DNA of 64,000 nucleotides from Nitrospirota bacterium. GTDB lineage: Bacteria > Nitrospirota > Thermodesulfovibrionia > Thermodesulfovibrionales > Magnetobacteriaceae. Position numbers and translations under genes: made by a program. Shown piece by piece: positions 9,001 to 15,326 of this stretch (positions are counted from its first letter, which is position 1; each line of letters opens with the position of its first letter). The stretch spans positions 1 through 64,000 of the forward strand of contig JADFXG010000001.1 in assembly GCA_015233895.1 (NCBI GenBank), given 5' to 3'. Under the pieces are notes generated by a model. It was given only the letters and a program-made list of their open reading frames with translations, had not been told where the DNA came from and made no database searches.

Positions 9001-9542
9001 GCACAAAGACCGGCGCCTACGCCGCTATAGGCATTTATCAAACGGGCATCCAAATCGGTAAACTGAAGCGCCCCATACTCAAATCCGCTTATACCAACAA
9101 AAACACCAGTGTTACTGCCATATAGAGCATCCGCAGCAATTGAGGCATTTTCAATAGCCTCCCATGTAACCTCTAAAAGAACACGGTGCTGGGGGTCAAT
9201 GTTGACCGTCTCCTTTGGGGAAATGCCAAAAAGGTGTGCATCAAATGTATCAACGGAATCCAAAAAACCGCCGTAGCGGCAATACATCTTGCCCGGAGCA
9301 TCTGGGTCGGAGGAATAATAATCATCAATATTCCATCGGTTAGCTGGGACAGTAGTTATGGCGTCAGTTCCACTTTCAAGCATTTTCCAGTAGGTATCGG
9401 GGTTGATAACACCGCCAGGCAGCCGGCACCCTACACCTATAATAGCTATCGGCTCACGCTGCTGGTACTCTATATTTTCTAAACGGCCTCTCATATCTTT
9501 AAGTTCCATGAGAGCCTTTTTCATTAATGACTGGTTATCCAT
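3060..9542 (-). CDS. Type I polyketide synthase, one fully reducing module (KS-AT-DH-ER-KR-ACP)
   Basis: This 2160-residue multidomain enzyme elongates acyl chains and reduces each beta-keto group fully, giving saturated fatty-acid-like products. Visible in order: a short N-terminal docking-like helix (1-28); KS about 30-455 with Cys203 in DTACSSS, His338 in EAHGTGT and His378 in NLGH; AT about 555-870 with Ser638 in GHSIGEY and an HGFHS motif most like malonyl-type enzymes; DH with His942 (HxxxGxxxxP) and Asp1111; ER with the nucleotide motif AAAGGVGLAA near 1575; KR with GGLGALG near 1767 and Tyr1909; ACP with Ser2077 in DSLMT. There is no methyltransferase or thioesterase. The layout matches mycocerosic-acid-type and glycolipid PKSs. 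It lies 58 bases downstream of galU on the same strand. Product and release mechanism are unknown. Confidence 0.95.
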   Translation of the reverse strand: MDNQSLMKKALMELKDMRGRLENIEYQQREPIAIIGVGCRLPGGVINPDTYWKMLESGTDAITTVPANRWNIDDYYSSDPDAPGKMYCRYGGFLDSVDTFDAHLFGISPKETVNIDPQHRVLLEVTWEAIENASIAADALYGSNTGVFVGISGFEYGALQFTDLDARLINAYSGVGAGLCAAAGRLSYTFGLTGPCMSIDTACSSSLVAMHLAVQSLRRRECNMSIAAGVNLILIPAPNIIFSRARMLSSDGRCKTFDAAADGYVRGEGCGVIVLKRFSDALSDGDNVLAIIRGSAVNQDGPSGGLTVPSGPAQERVIRSALADGRVEPGEISYIEAHGTGTALGDPIEVRALGAVFSTVKSKASPLIIGTVKTNLGHLEAAAGVAGLIKVVLSMQHGTIPPHLHFKTPNPHIDWAAIPIEVASGRSWNGKKIAGVSSFGFSGTNAHVVLEEAPIHKRVESELNRPVHILTLSAKTDESLSELSDRYKELLASQPDILVSDICYTSNIGRNHFNKRRFAIGQTSEEIFKGLSEAQEILLPERHPKIAFLFTGQGGLSQNMGRSLYESSPVFRDTLTECGKILQKHMDVPLLELMYGGISAKVLNETRYAQPVLFSLEYSLYKLWQSWGIEPGALLGHSIGEYTAACISGVFSLEDALMLVSERGRLMWEALGEGTMAAVFASETLVQEELFSDDVSIAAVNGHDSVVISGVRDTVMETCKRLSERGIKSKELLVSHGFHSRLMEPVLESFALTANKVVYHRGKIPVVSNVSGDYYCGGESTSYWVKHLRGTVRFLAGIETLYRDGYRVFVELGPGAVLLGMGKRCVDDKANAWLPSLLSATTGVKRTDQNDWRQILKTLGGLYVCGMDINWREFNAPYGYKKVAVLPNYPFVRKRYWIDIKPRAFMPDASHSLLGVRRPLATGEVVFENEFSYESPDFIKQHRIYGYAVVPAAVFIEMALTAAKFLLKTETIAIKDFNILQPLIISETDDKIKIQTLIMPEKNGEFAFKIFSALENTDGNLQWVLHVNGTVYNSSFDITESLESVKKRCIKEHDVANIYKQFSSQGLEYGTDFRAIQKLWSKDEEALGLIILSDTAAMDSSKYNIHPIAIDAVLQTASALIDMKETFLPVGFGALHATLQSVTKLWSHAKITLKTDNEIKLNFTVYTEDGTPLMFIEGLTAKKADRTKLLSKTRHNDFLYDINWERKDANQVAELSIHSGLWAIFTNKDGVGGQLSSYFKENGLESVYVRPGNAYSELPDNKGYEINPQSAGDFEKLFASISRLNGVVYLWSAGVSGSEFGVNHLGVIGLLHTVQTLVKHENVKLMIITRGVWPVGNDEGINVIPYQSPVWGFGRVLFLEHPELAAQLIDLPATIEQNESLFIYNELFNEDKEQQVAMRNDGRYVCRLKRRNAKEFSAEALQNAEKTALRLTEYGSLDALELKPATRENPSENEVEIEVKAAGLNFRDVLNALGMLREYSGNKAPQDVVFGFECSGVVSRIGTGVKDKKPGDSVIAAPVNGTFSTYTTVNSDFVSLMPENLSYTEAATVPLTYLTAWYGLIVCGGLKAGEKILIHAAAGGVGLAAVNIAKMAGADIYATASRGKWDFLRAQGVSQIMDSRSLDFSDELMALTQGRGVNMVLNSLNGEYIPKSLSVLSKGGRFIEIGKIGIWTIDEVKRYRPDVSYHSFDMGEVSKQTPLIIKETLKTVTSHLNSGALKPLVHKVFPITDASSAYRYMAAAKHVGKVVLKIDSVSASLIRNDATYVITGGLGALGLELSQWLVEKGARYIVLTGRHEASVEAREKISRLEAQGVIVRVMSADVAVTEDVERLFRAIDTEMPQVRGVFHAAGVLDDSVIVNQDAERFRKVMEPKVTGTWNLYNIIENREIDFFVLFSSAASVLGSAGQSNYASANAFLNSAAHYFSGCGIRTIVINWGLWANTGMAAKRPENTEAIGFNKIEVKDGLSILEKLLYDKHTNTCVIDINWHTYLTRLPQGINSGFLEYFYREISDGASPEILNTGDVPESDILKNLRAASAESRGELIVSYIKGAVNRILGYDRDANILIEEPLMDQGFDSLMTVEFRNLISKELNIALPVGFLFSYPTIRAISDNLKNEFFANDESAKSNETTGISGKKSDNLDYIDDLNDDDLERLIKDELG

Positions 9543-9600
9543 AAGTTATCCGTTGTTGCATTGGGAGTTACTGAGCACAGCTATTACAGACAGATAAAAA

Positions 9601-10464
9601 TTAGAAACCTGAAGCTAATTCTTTTATGTAACTTTTTAGTTTGTCAGCAAATTCAGGGCGCTTTAGAGAAAGACTTATTGTAGCTTTTAGAAAACCGAAT
9701 TTATCTCCGGCATCGTACCGCTGTCCTTTAAAAAGATAGCCATAAATGGTGCGCTTTTTAAGTAAGAGGTTGAGAGCATCTGTTAACTGATACTCACCTC
9801 CGCGTCCTGGAGGGATAATGTCAAGTTCGGCAAAAATATCCGGCGTCAATATATAGCGCCCAATAACGGCAAGCCTCGACGGCGCCTCATCCACTTTTGG
9901 CTTTTCTACAAGGCCATTGATCTTGTATAACTGTCCGGAAACAAGTTCCCCTGATATAACACCATACATAGAGACCTCATCAATCGGCACCTCCTGCAGG
10001 GCTATCACCGGCGATTTATACTGGTTATATATAGCTATCATATCGGCAAGAAGCGTATCCTCAGGGTCTATAATATCATCACCTAAAAGCACGGCAAAAG
10101 GCTCATCTTTAACAAAAGCCCTGGCACAGTTTATTGCATCTCCTAAACCAAGAGGCTTGCTCTGTCTTATAAAAGCAAAATTCAGTTCCGTATGAAGATT
10201 CAACTCCGGTATGTTTGCATCCTTGCCTTTTATCCTGAGATTTTCCTCAAGTTCGCAGTTATAGTCAAAGTGGTCTTCAATAGCCCGCTTATTTCTACCG
10301 GTAATAATTATAAACTCATCTATATTACACCTGACACATTCCTCAACAGAATATTGTATCAGCGGCTTATCTACTATAGGGAGCATCTCTTTGGGCGAGG
10401 CTTTCGTAACAGGCAAAAACCTTGTGCCTAAGCCCGCTGCCGGAAGTATTGCCTTTTTCAACAT
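9601..10464 (-). CDS. galU: UTP-glucose-1-phosphate uridylyltransferase
   Basis: This 287-residue enzyme makes UDP-glucose from UTP and glucose 1-phosphate, a cytoplasmic sugar donor for envelope glycans and glycolipids. Signature features are the N-terminal nucleotide-binding motif AAGLGTRFLPVTKASPKEML, then PIVDKPLIQY, LGDDII near residue 130, VEKP and GRGGEYQLTDA. The length is normal for GalU. I chose ATG 10464 (MLKKAILPAAG); an open frame runs on upstream to 10686 but that extension has no GalU similarity and overlaps the promoter of the next gene. A GTG directly before the ATG is also possible. It is probably co-transcribed with the PKS gene. Confidence 0.93.
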   Translation of the reverse strand: MLKKAILPAAGLGTRFLPVTKASPKEMLPIVDKPLIQYSVEECVRCNIDEFIIITGRNKRAIEDHFDYNCELEENLRIKGKDANIPELNLHTELNFAFIRQSKPLGLGDAINCARAFVKDEPFAVLLGDDIIDPEDTLLADMIAIYNQYKSPVIALQEVPIDEVSMYGVISGELVSGQLYKINGLVEKPKVDEAPSRLAVIGRYILTPDIFAELDIIPPGRGGEYQLTDALNLLLKKRTIYGYLFKGQRYDAGDKFGFLKATISLSLKRPEFADKLKSYIKELASGF

Positions 10465-10585
10465 CACGTATTTAAACACAAGAGCAAATATCTTGTCAAC
10501 ATAACTAATTTGTTTTTTGTCAGAAAAAACCTGAACTACTGTACAATTGCTAAAAATAAATTTACAACATTTTAATATATTATGA

Positions 10586-10591
10586 TATAAT
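10586..10591 (+). promoter_or_regulatory. -10 box upstream of the coiled-coil gene
   Basis: A perfect TATAAT lies 44 bases before the GTG start at 10636. TTTACA (10561-10566) is a possible -35, though its 19-base spacing is long. An RBS (GGAGG, about 10623-10627) follows. It would drive the coiled-coil gene and perhaps cheRDB. Confidence 0.4.
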
Positions 10592-10635
10592 GAGAGGTAA
10601 ACCTTACTGAAGTAAAGAAGGTTGGAGGTTGGATT

Positions 10636-11067
10636 GTGGTTACAGTTGAGCTGGAAAGCCCTGAGGTAAAAACGTATATCCGTCAAGTGGTGCTTGAGAC
10701 GTTAAAGGAGGCGCTTGCCGCATCATCCGGGGCAGATGCAACTCAGCCGCATAGTGAGTTAGCTACTCTGTTACTGTTGCATGTAAGAGATATGGAAGCA
10801 TTTAAAATTCGTATAGAAAGCGAATTGGCAGCCATAAAACAAAAACTTGGCAGTATTGAAGAACGGTTGGATAAAATAGAAACTACAATGGCTACAAAAG
10901 ACGACTTGAAAAATGCTGTCGCTAACATGGTAACAAAAGACGATATCGCTAACATGGCTACAAAAGACGATTTAATAGATGCTATTGCTAAGATAGGAAA
11001 GTCTATAAAAAAGAGGCTTTCTGAAAAAGAAACGCCTACTGAAAAAGAGATGCTTTCCGATAAGTAG
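10636..11067 (+). CDS. Small coiled-coil protein with repeated M-x-TKDD motif
   Basis: This 143-residue protein is predicted to be mostly helical, with a long coiled coil from about residue 50 to 130. It contains three copies of a short M-A/V-TKDD-L/I motif between about residues 85 and 117, visible as near-identical DNA units as well. The start is GTG with GGAGG eight bases upstream. There is no signal peptide or membrane segment. Proteins with this motif are found in many bacteria and have no agreed function. It stands 103 bases before cheR, so a link with the chemotaxis adaptation genes is possible but unproven. Confidence 0.7.
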   Translation: MVTVELESPEVKTYIRQVVLETLKEALAASSGADATQPHSELATLLLLHVRDMEAFKIRIESELAAIKQKLGSIEERLDKIETTMATKDDLKNAVANMVTKDDIANMATKDDLIDAIAKIGKSIKKRLSEKETPTEKEMLSDK

Positions 11068-11170
11068 TTTTTGGGGGGGTTGGGCAGTAAAAATACGAAG
11101 CCGTCATGTTTGTTTACGAGTGGCTATTATGAGTTATATGTTATCTTTATTTGTGAGGAGATTATAATAG

Positions 11171-12052
11171 ATGCCTGTGGCTGAAAGAGCAGAAGATAAT
11201 CAGTTTCAAAGAGCTACACTGACGGATAAGGAATTTCGGCGGCTGGGTGATTTCGTTCACTCAGAGGTCGGAATAAAGATGCCTGATATTAAAAAAACCA
11301 TGCTTGAGGCCCGTCTCCAGAAAAGACTAAAAGCACTTGGCTTTAACACCTTCAATCAGTACATAGAGTATGTGTTTAGCCCTAAGGGGCGTGATGCCGA
11401 AATTATAAATTTTATCGATGTTGTAACAACAAATAAAACTGACTTTTTCAGAGAGCCCAACCATTTCGAGTACCTGACCTCTACTGCTTTACCAACCCTT
11501 ATCAGAACTCACGGGGCAGGCGTAAGGCGTAAACTCATGGTCTGGAGTGCCGGGTGTTCAACCGGAGAGGAGCCCTACACGCTTACTATGGTACTTGATA
11601 ATTATGGACTTAAACAATACAACGGAGCTTTCGGTTATGTAATAATAGCAACGGATATTTCCTCAAGAGTGCTTGAAAAAGCGCAAAGCGGCGTGTATGA
11701 AGAGGAAAAAGTGGCTCCTATCCCAATTGAGATGAAAAAGCGGTATCTGTTAAGGAGCAAAGACAGGAGTAAGAAAATTGTAAAAATAGTGCCTGAACTA
11801 AGGTCTATGATAAAGTTTCGCCGTCTTAATTTTATGGAGGGTGATTTTGGATTCAGAGAAGAGATGGATATAATTTTTTGCAGAAATGTAGTTATATATT
11901 TTGATAAACAAACGCAGGAGAAACTTCTGAACAAATTCAGCCGCTATTTGGTTCCTGGTGGTTATCTGTTTATGGGGCACTCGGAAACAATAGCCGGATT
12001 AAACGTACCGTTTGTGCAGGTGGCGCCTACTGTGTATAGGGTTGCCTCTTGA
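11171..12052 (+). CDS. cheR: Chemotaxis receptor glutamate methyltransferase CheR
   Basis: This 293-residue SAM-dependent enzyme methylates glutamates of chemoreceptors to adapt signalling. An N-terminal helical receptor-binding domain (about 15-75) is followed by the methyltransferase domain with TNKTDFFREPNHF, the SAM motif WSAGCSTGEEPYTL near residue 125, ATDIS, and DIIFCRNVVIYFD near 235. Length is normal. Its stop overlaps the TTG start of cheD, so translation is coupled. No receptor, CheA or CheW gene is in the window, so its partners lie elsewhere. Confidence 0.95.
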   Translation: MPVAERAEDNQFQRATLTDKEFRRLGDFVHSEVGIKMPDIKKTMLEARLQKRLKALGFNTFNQYIEYVFSPKGRDAEIINFIDVVTTNKTDFFREPNHFEYLTSTALPTLIRTHGAGVRRKLMVWSAGCSTGEEPYTLTMVLDNYGLKQYNGAFGYVIIATDISSRVLEKAQSGVYEEEKVAPIPIEMKKRYLLRSKDRSKKIVKIVPELRSMIKFRRLNFMEGDFGFREEMDIIFCRNVVIYFDKQTQEKLLNKFSRYLVPGGYLFMGHSETIAGLNVPFVQVAPTVYRVAS

Positions 12053-12597
12053 AAATATCCGAGATACGGCTTCCGATAGTGTTTTTAAAACCGGGCGAGC
12101 TCCATATGGGGACTGAACACGTAGCAGTGCATACGGTACTGGGATCGTGTGTTTCCGTAACCATGTATAATCCACAATCAGGGCTCTCAGCAATGTGTCA
12201 TGGTTTGCTGCCTCACTGCGGCTCTGAGTGTGGAAACTGCCCGGAAAAAATGAAATACGTGGAATGTTCCATAGTACACATGATTGATTGGTTTAAAAAA
12301 TTCGGAGTTGATAAGTCACAGATTGAAACTAAGGTATTTGGCGGCGGTGATGTGCTTGATTATTCTAAGGGCAGCTGTGTCAACATTCTCCCTCCGGCAA
12401 GGAAAAGACAGAGTGTGGGAAGCCAAAACATAGAGGCTGCTCTAAAGGTGCTTAATGAGGCAGGCTTTAAGATAAGTGCAAAAGATATTGGGGGGAGTTT
12501 AGGCAGAAAGATGTTTTTTTTCACAGATAACGGTGAGGTGTTACTAAGAAAAATTAAAAAGAGATGTACTTCAAGCCAAACGCAGATGGCTTATTAA
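12049..12597 (+). CDS. cheD: Chemoreceptor glutamine deamidase CheD
   Basis: This 182-residue enzyme deamidates glutamines of chemoreceptors and can act with CheC-type phosphatases. The family's catalytic Cys and His are visible as Cys34 (LGSC) and His51 (MCHG). The FLKPGEL stretch, which belongs to the family N-terminus, supports the TTG start at 12049, overlapping the cheR stop by four bases. A cysteine-rich insert (CGSECGNC, about residues 57-64) between His51 and the rest could bind a metal; I do not remember it as general in CheD. Confidence 0.9.
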   Translation: MKISEIRLPIVFLKPGELHMGTEHVAVHTVLGSCVSVTMYNPQSGLSAMCHGLLPHCGSECGNCPEKMKYVECSIVHMIDWFKKFGVDKSQIETKVFGGGDVLDYSKGSCVNILPPARKRQSVGSQNIEAALKVLNEAGFKISAKDIGGSLGRKMFFFTDNGEVLLRKIKKRCTSSQTQMAY

Positions 12598-12613
12598 ATA
12601 TAATGGAGTTTAT

Positions 12614-13693
12614 ATGGCCTTAGGTTTCGCAAAGAAAATAAAAGTGTTAATTGTGGATGACTCTGCAGTGGTAAGGCAGACACTTTTGACAATACTATCC
12701 TCAGATCCAATGATTGAGGTTATAGGCACTGCATCGGATCCGTATGCTGCGGTAAATAAGATACATGAGGCTCCGCCGGATGTAATCACTCTTGACGTAG
12801 AAATGCCGCGGATGGATGGGATAACGTTCCTCAAAAAAATAATGACTCAGTATCCGATACCGGTTGTGATGTGTTCATCACTTACGGACAAAGGGTCTGA
12901 GACAGCGCTAAAGGCTCTTGAGTTCGGAGCTGTGGATATAATTAGTAAGCCTCGTGTGGGCACTAAACAGTTTTTGGAGGACTCTCGTGTGCAGATATGT
13001 GATACAGTAAAGGCAGCAGCATCGTCCCGGTTGAGAAAAATATCGGCTGTAGAGCAAAAAGTGGCGCCAAAGCTTACAGCGGATGCTGTGATTTCAAGAG
13101 CGCCCTCTCAGGCTATGATACAAACTACGGAAAAAGTGGTTATAGTGGGAGCCTCAACGGGTGGCACAGAGGCATTAAAAGTGTTTTTAGAGGATTTCCC
13201 AATGGATTGCCCTGGTATAGTCATAGTGCAACATATGCCGGAGCATTTTACGGCAGCCTTTGCAAAACGTTTGGACAGTATATGCACAATAAACGTAAAA
13301 GAGGCTGCAGATAACGACTCAGTAATACGTGGCCGGGCACTGATTGCTCCCGGCAACAAGCACACAATGATAAAGCGAAGCGGTGCACGGTACTATGTTG
13401 AAGTAAAGGACGGCCCGCTTGTCAGCAGACACAGACCGTCGGTAGATGTGCTGTTTCGGTCAGCCTCGCGTTATGCCGGTAAAAACGCAGTGGGGGTTAT
13501 TATGACCGGTATGGGCGATGACGGAGCACGCGGAATGATGGAGATGAAAGAATCCGGAGCATTTAATATTGCTCAGGATGAGGCCTCCTGTGTTGTGTTT
13601 GGAATGCCTAACGAGGCAATTAAGCATGGCGGCGTAGATAAAATACTACCCCTTGACAAGATCGCAAAAGAGGTTATAAGAATCTGCGGTTAA
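12614..13693 (+). CDS. cheB: Chemotaxis response regulator protein-glutamate methylesterase CheB
   Basis: This 359-residue protein removes methyl groups from receptors when phosphorylated. An N-terminal receiver domain has the acidic pair DD at 15-16 and phospho-acceptor Asp61 ([11 protein letters not shown]). After a linker, the methylesterase domain shows Ser181 (GASTGG), His207 (QHMPEHF) and Asp303 (GMGDDGA), each 17 residues later than in the Salmonella enzyme, so the triad is intact. It starts 16 bases after cheD. The three genes form one adaptation operon. Confidence 0.95.
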   Translation: MALGFAKKIKVLIVDDSAVVRQTLLTILSSDPMIEVIGTASDPYAAVNKIHEAPPDVITLDVEMPRMDGITFLKKIMTQYPIPVVMCSSLTDKGSETALKALEFGAVDIISKPRVGTKQFLEDSRVQICDTVKAAASSRLRKISAVEQKVAPKLTADAVISRAPSQAMIQTTEKVVIVGASTGGTEALKVFLEDFPMDCPGIVIVQHMPEHFTAAFAKRLDSICTINVKEAADNDSVIRGRALIAPGNKHTMIKRSGARYYVEVKDGPLVSRHRPSVDVLFRSASRYAGKNAVGVIMTGMGDDGARGMMEMKESGAFNIAQDEASCVVFGMPNEAIKHGGVDKILPLDKIAKEVIRICG

Positions 13694-13751
13694 AGTGCCT
13701 TGTCACGTAAGTTCAGCAATGAATAGAACCACCATTTGATCTTATGGTGTT

Positions 13752-15215
13752 TTGGCGCCAAGCGTTAACGTGATTAAAAACAACAGACAGATAATACATA
13801 ACATTGCTATTTATTCAATAGCCGTCATTGCTTGTGTCTTTTCAAGCATTTTTTTGTTTAATTATTCAAAAATACGTTTTTATGAGCAAAGATTATTTAC
13901 ACTTCCTTTAACAACTGCTCAACTATATCGTGTGCTTCCTACACCAATAGCTCAAACACAAACATCTGATACAACAGCAACACCGACAACAATATCACCA
14001 ACACCAACAGCAACACCATCTATAACTACAAATCAACCCGTAGATACAATTCAAAAAAATAACGTTAATATCAATGGCGATGGAAATGTATCAGTTACAT
14101 CCACTGATAGCATAAAAATTCTAGCAAATAAGTACAATATCCCAATACAAACTGCCAGATATCTTGTTAAAGCCCTTTCTAATCAACTGCAAAACAAATA
14201 TCTAAATATTGCTGAAGTGGAAGCACAATTACAAGAGTTGTCAAAGAAATATAAAGAACTTGAAAAGCAATTAGCAAAACCTCCTGAAATAGATACCTTA
14301 GCGACACAAGCAAAAGCAAAATTGGACAGCGGTGATTTACCTGAAGCCGAGCGGCTGTTAAAGCTATCTATGGAACATAATTTAAAAGAAGCGGAAAATA
14401 AAAGTAAAGAATTGGCAGAAGCAAGAGTTAAAGCAGCGGCATCAGACACCTTTTCGCTTGCCAAGTTAAAGAGTTTGGAAATCAAGTATCAAGAAGCCCT
14501 CGATTATTATGAAAAGGCCGTAGAATTAGACCCTCAAAATACTTTATATTTAAATGAAGCTGGATTTATGTATGACACTTTAGGTCAGTATCAAAATGCG
14601 ATTGAGTATTATGAGCAGGCGTTAAAAATTGACAAAAAGAATTTTGGCGATAACCACCCTAACATTGCAAGAGATCTTAACAATCTGGGAATGGCTTATG
14701 TTTCTCTAGGGCAGTATCAGAAGGCGATTTACTACTTTGAGCAGGCTTTGGCAATATATAAAAATGAACTTGGCGATAACTACCCTAATGTTGCAATAAG
14801 TCTTAACAATCTGGGAGAGGCTTATGTTTCTCTAGGGCAGTATCAGAAGTCTCTTTACTACCTTGAACAGGCTTTAACCATTGACAAAAAGAATTTTGGC
14901 GATAACCACCCTAACATTGCAAGAGATCTTAACAATCTGGGAATGGCTTGGGGGGCTATGGGCGAATATAAGAAAGCTATTGAATACTTTGGACTGTCTT
15001 TGGCCATTGACAGAAAGAATTTAGGTGATAACCACCCAAATGTTGCAAGAGATCTTAACAATCTGGGAGACGCTTATTTTGCACTTGGCAATTATGAGAA
15101 AGTTATACCATTGCTTAAACAAGCTTTAAGTATATATGAGACACAATTAGGAAGTAACCATCCCTCCACAAAACGTACAGAGGATTTATTAAGGAGAGCT
15201 GAGAAAAAGCTATAG
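13752..15215 (+). CDS. Membrane-anchored TPR protein of the kinesin light chain type
   Basis: About 487 residues. A transmembrane helix (about residues 15-37) is followed by a Thr/Pro-rich linker (about 55-95), an NGDGNV motif, a coiled coil (about 130-230) and at least five TPR units of 42 residues with the NLG-AY-LGQY-KA pattern (about 235-480). Two stretches starting at 14629 and 14881 are nearly identical at DNA level, exactly two TPR units apart, pointing to recent unit duplication. The start is uncertain: TTG 13752 or GTG 13770, neither with a clear RBS. TPR proteins of this kind are common beside the conflict operon that faces it, so it may be part of that locus. Convergent, 111 bases away. 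Confidence 0.75.
   Translation: MAPSVNVIKNNRQIIHNIAIYSIAVIACVFSSIFLFNYSKIRFYEQRLFTLPLTTAQLYRVLPTPIAQTQTSDTTATPTTISPTPTATPSITTNQPVDTIQKNNVNINGDGNVSVTSTDSIKILANKYNIPIQTARYLVKALSNQLQNKYLNIAEVEAQLQELSKKYKELEKQLAKPPEIDTLATQAKAKLDSGDLPEAERLLKLSMEHNLKEAENKSKELAEARVKAAASDTFSLAKLKSLEIKYQEALDYYEKAVELDPQNTLYLNEAGFMYDTLGQYQNAIEYYEQALKIDKKNFGDNHPNIARDLNNLGMAYVSLGQYQKAIYYFEQALAIYKNELGDNYPNVAISLNNLGEAYVSLGQYQKSLYYLEQALTIDKKNFGDNHPNIARDLNNLGMAWGAMGEYKKAIEYFGLSLAIDRKNLGDNHPNVARDLNNLGDAYFALGNYEKVIPLLKQALSIYETQLGSNHPSTKRTEDLLRRAEKKL
14629..14950 (+). repeat. Near-identical tandem TPR coding repeats
   Basis: A block of about 70 bases starting at 14629 recurs almost unchanged at 14881, a spacing of 252 bases or two 42-codon units; related units stand between and after. 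This reflects duplication inside the TPR gene. It keeps the reading frame, so copy number changes would lengthen or shorten the TPR array. Confidence 0.8.
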
Positions 15216-15326
15216 AAAAGGAAACGGAAGGCATAATGTTCGATTAACATGAAAAATTACAAATTAATCTAAAAGTCTCAACACTACGTATTGCTGAAGT
15301 AATTAGGGATTTTATCTTCGCTTACA

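Noticed and set aside
4069-9597. Several plus-strand open frames of 60-133 codons inside the PKS gene
   Set aside because: They lie antisense to conserved PKS domains, have Ser/Thr/Pro-rich shadow compositions, and lack RBS and recognisable domains.
10465-10686. N-terminal extension of GalU up to 10686
   Set aside because: The extension is rich in Phe, Tyr and Cys, has no GalU similarity and overlaps the divergent gene; the enzyme starts naturally at 10464.
14560-15120. Repeated DNA that at first looks like an array
   Set aside because: The units are 126 bases long, in frame and encode TPR motifs; there are no spacers, so it is not CRISPR.
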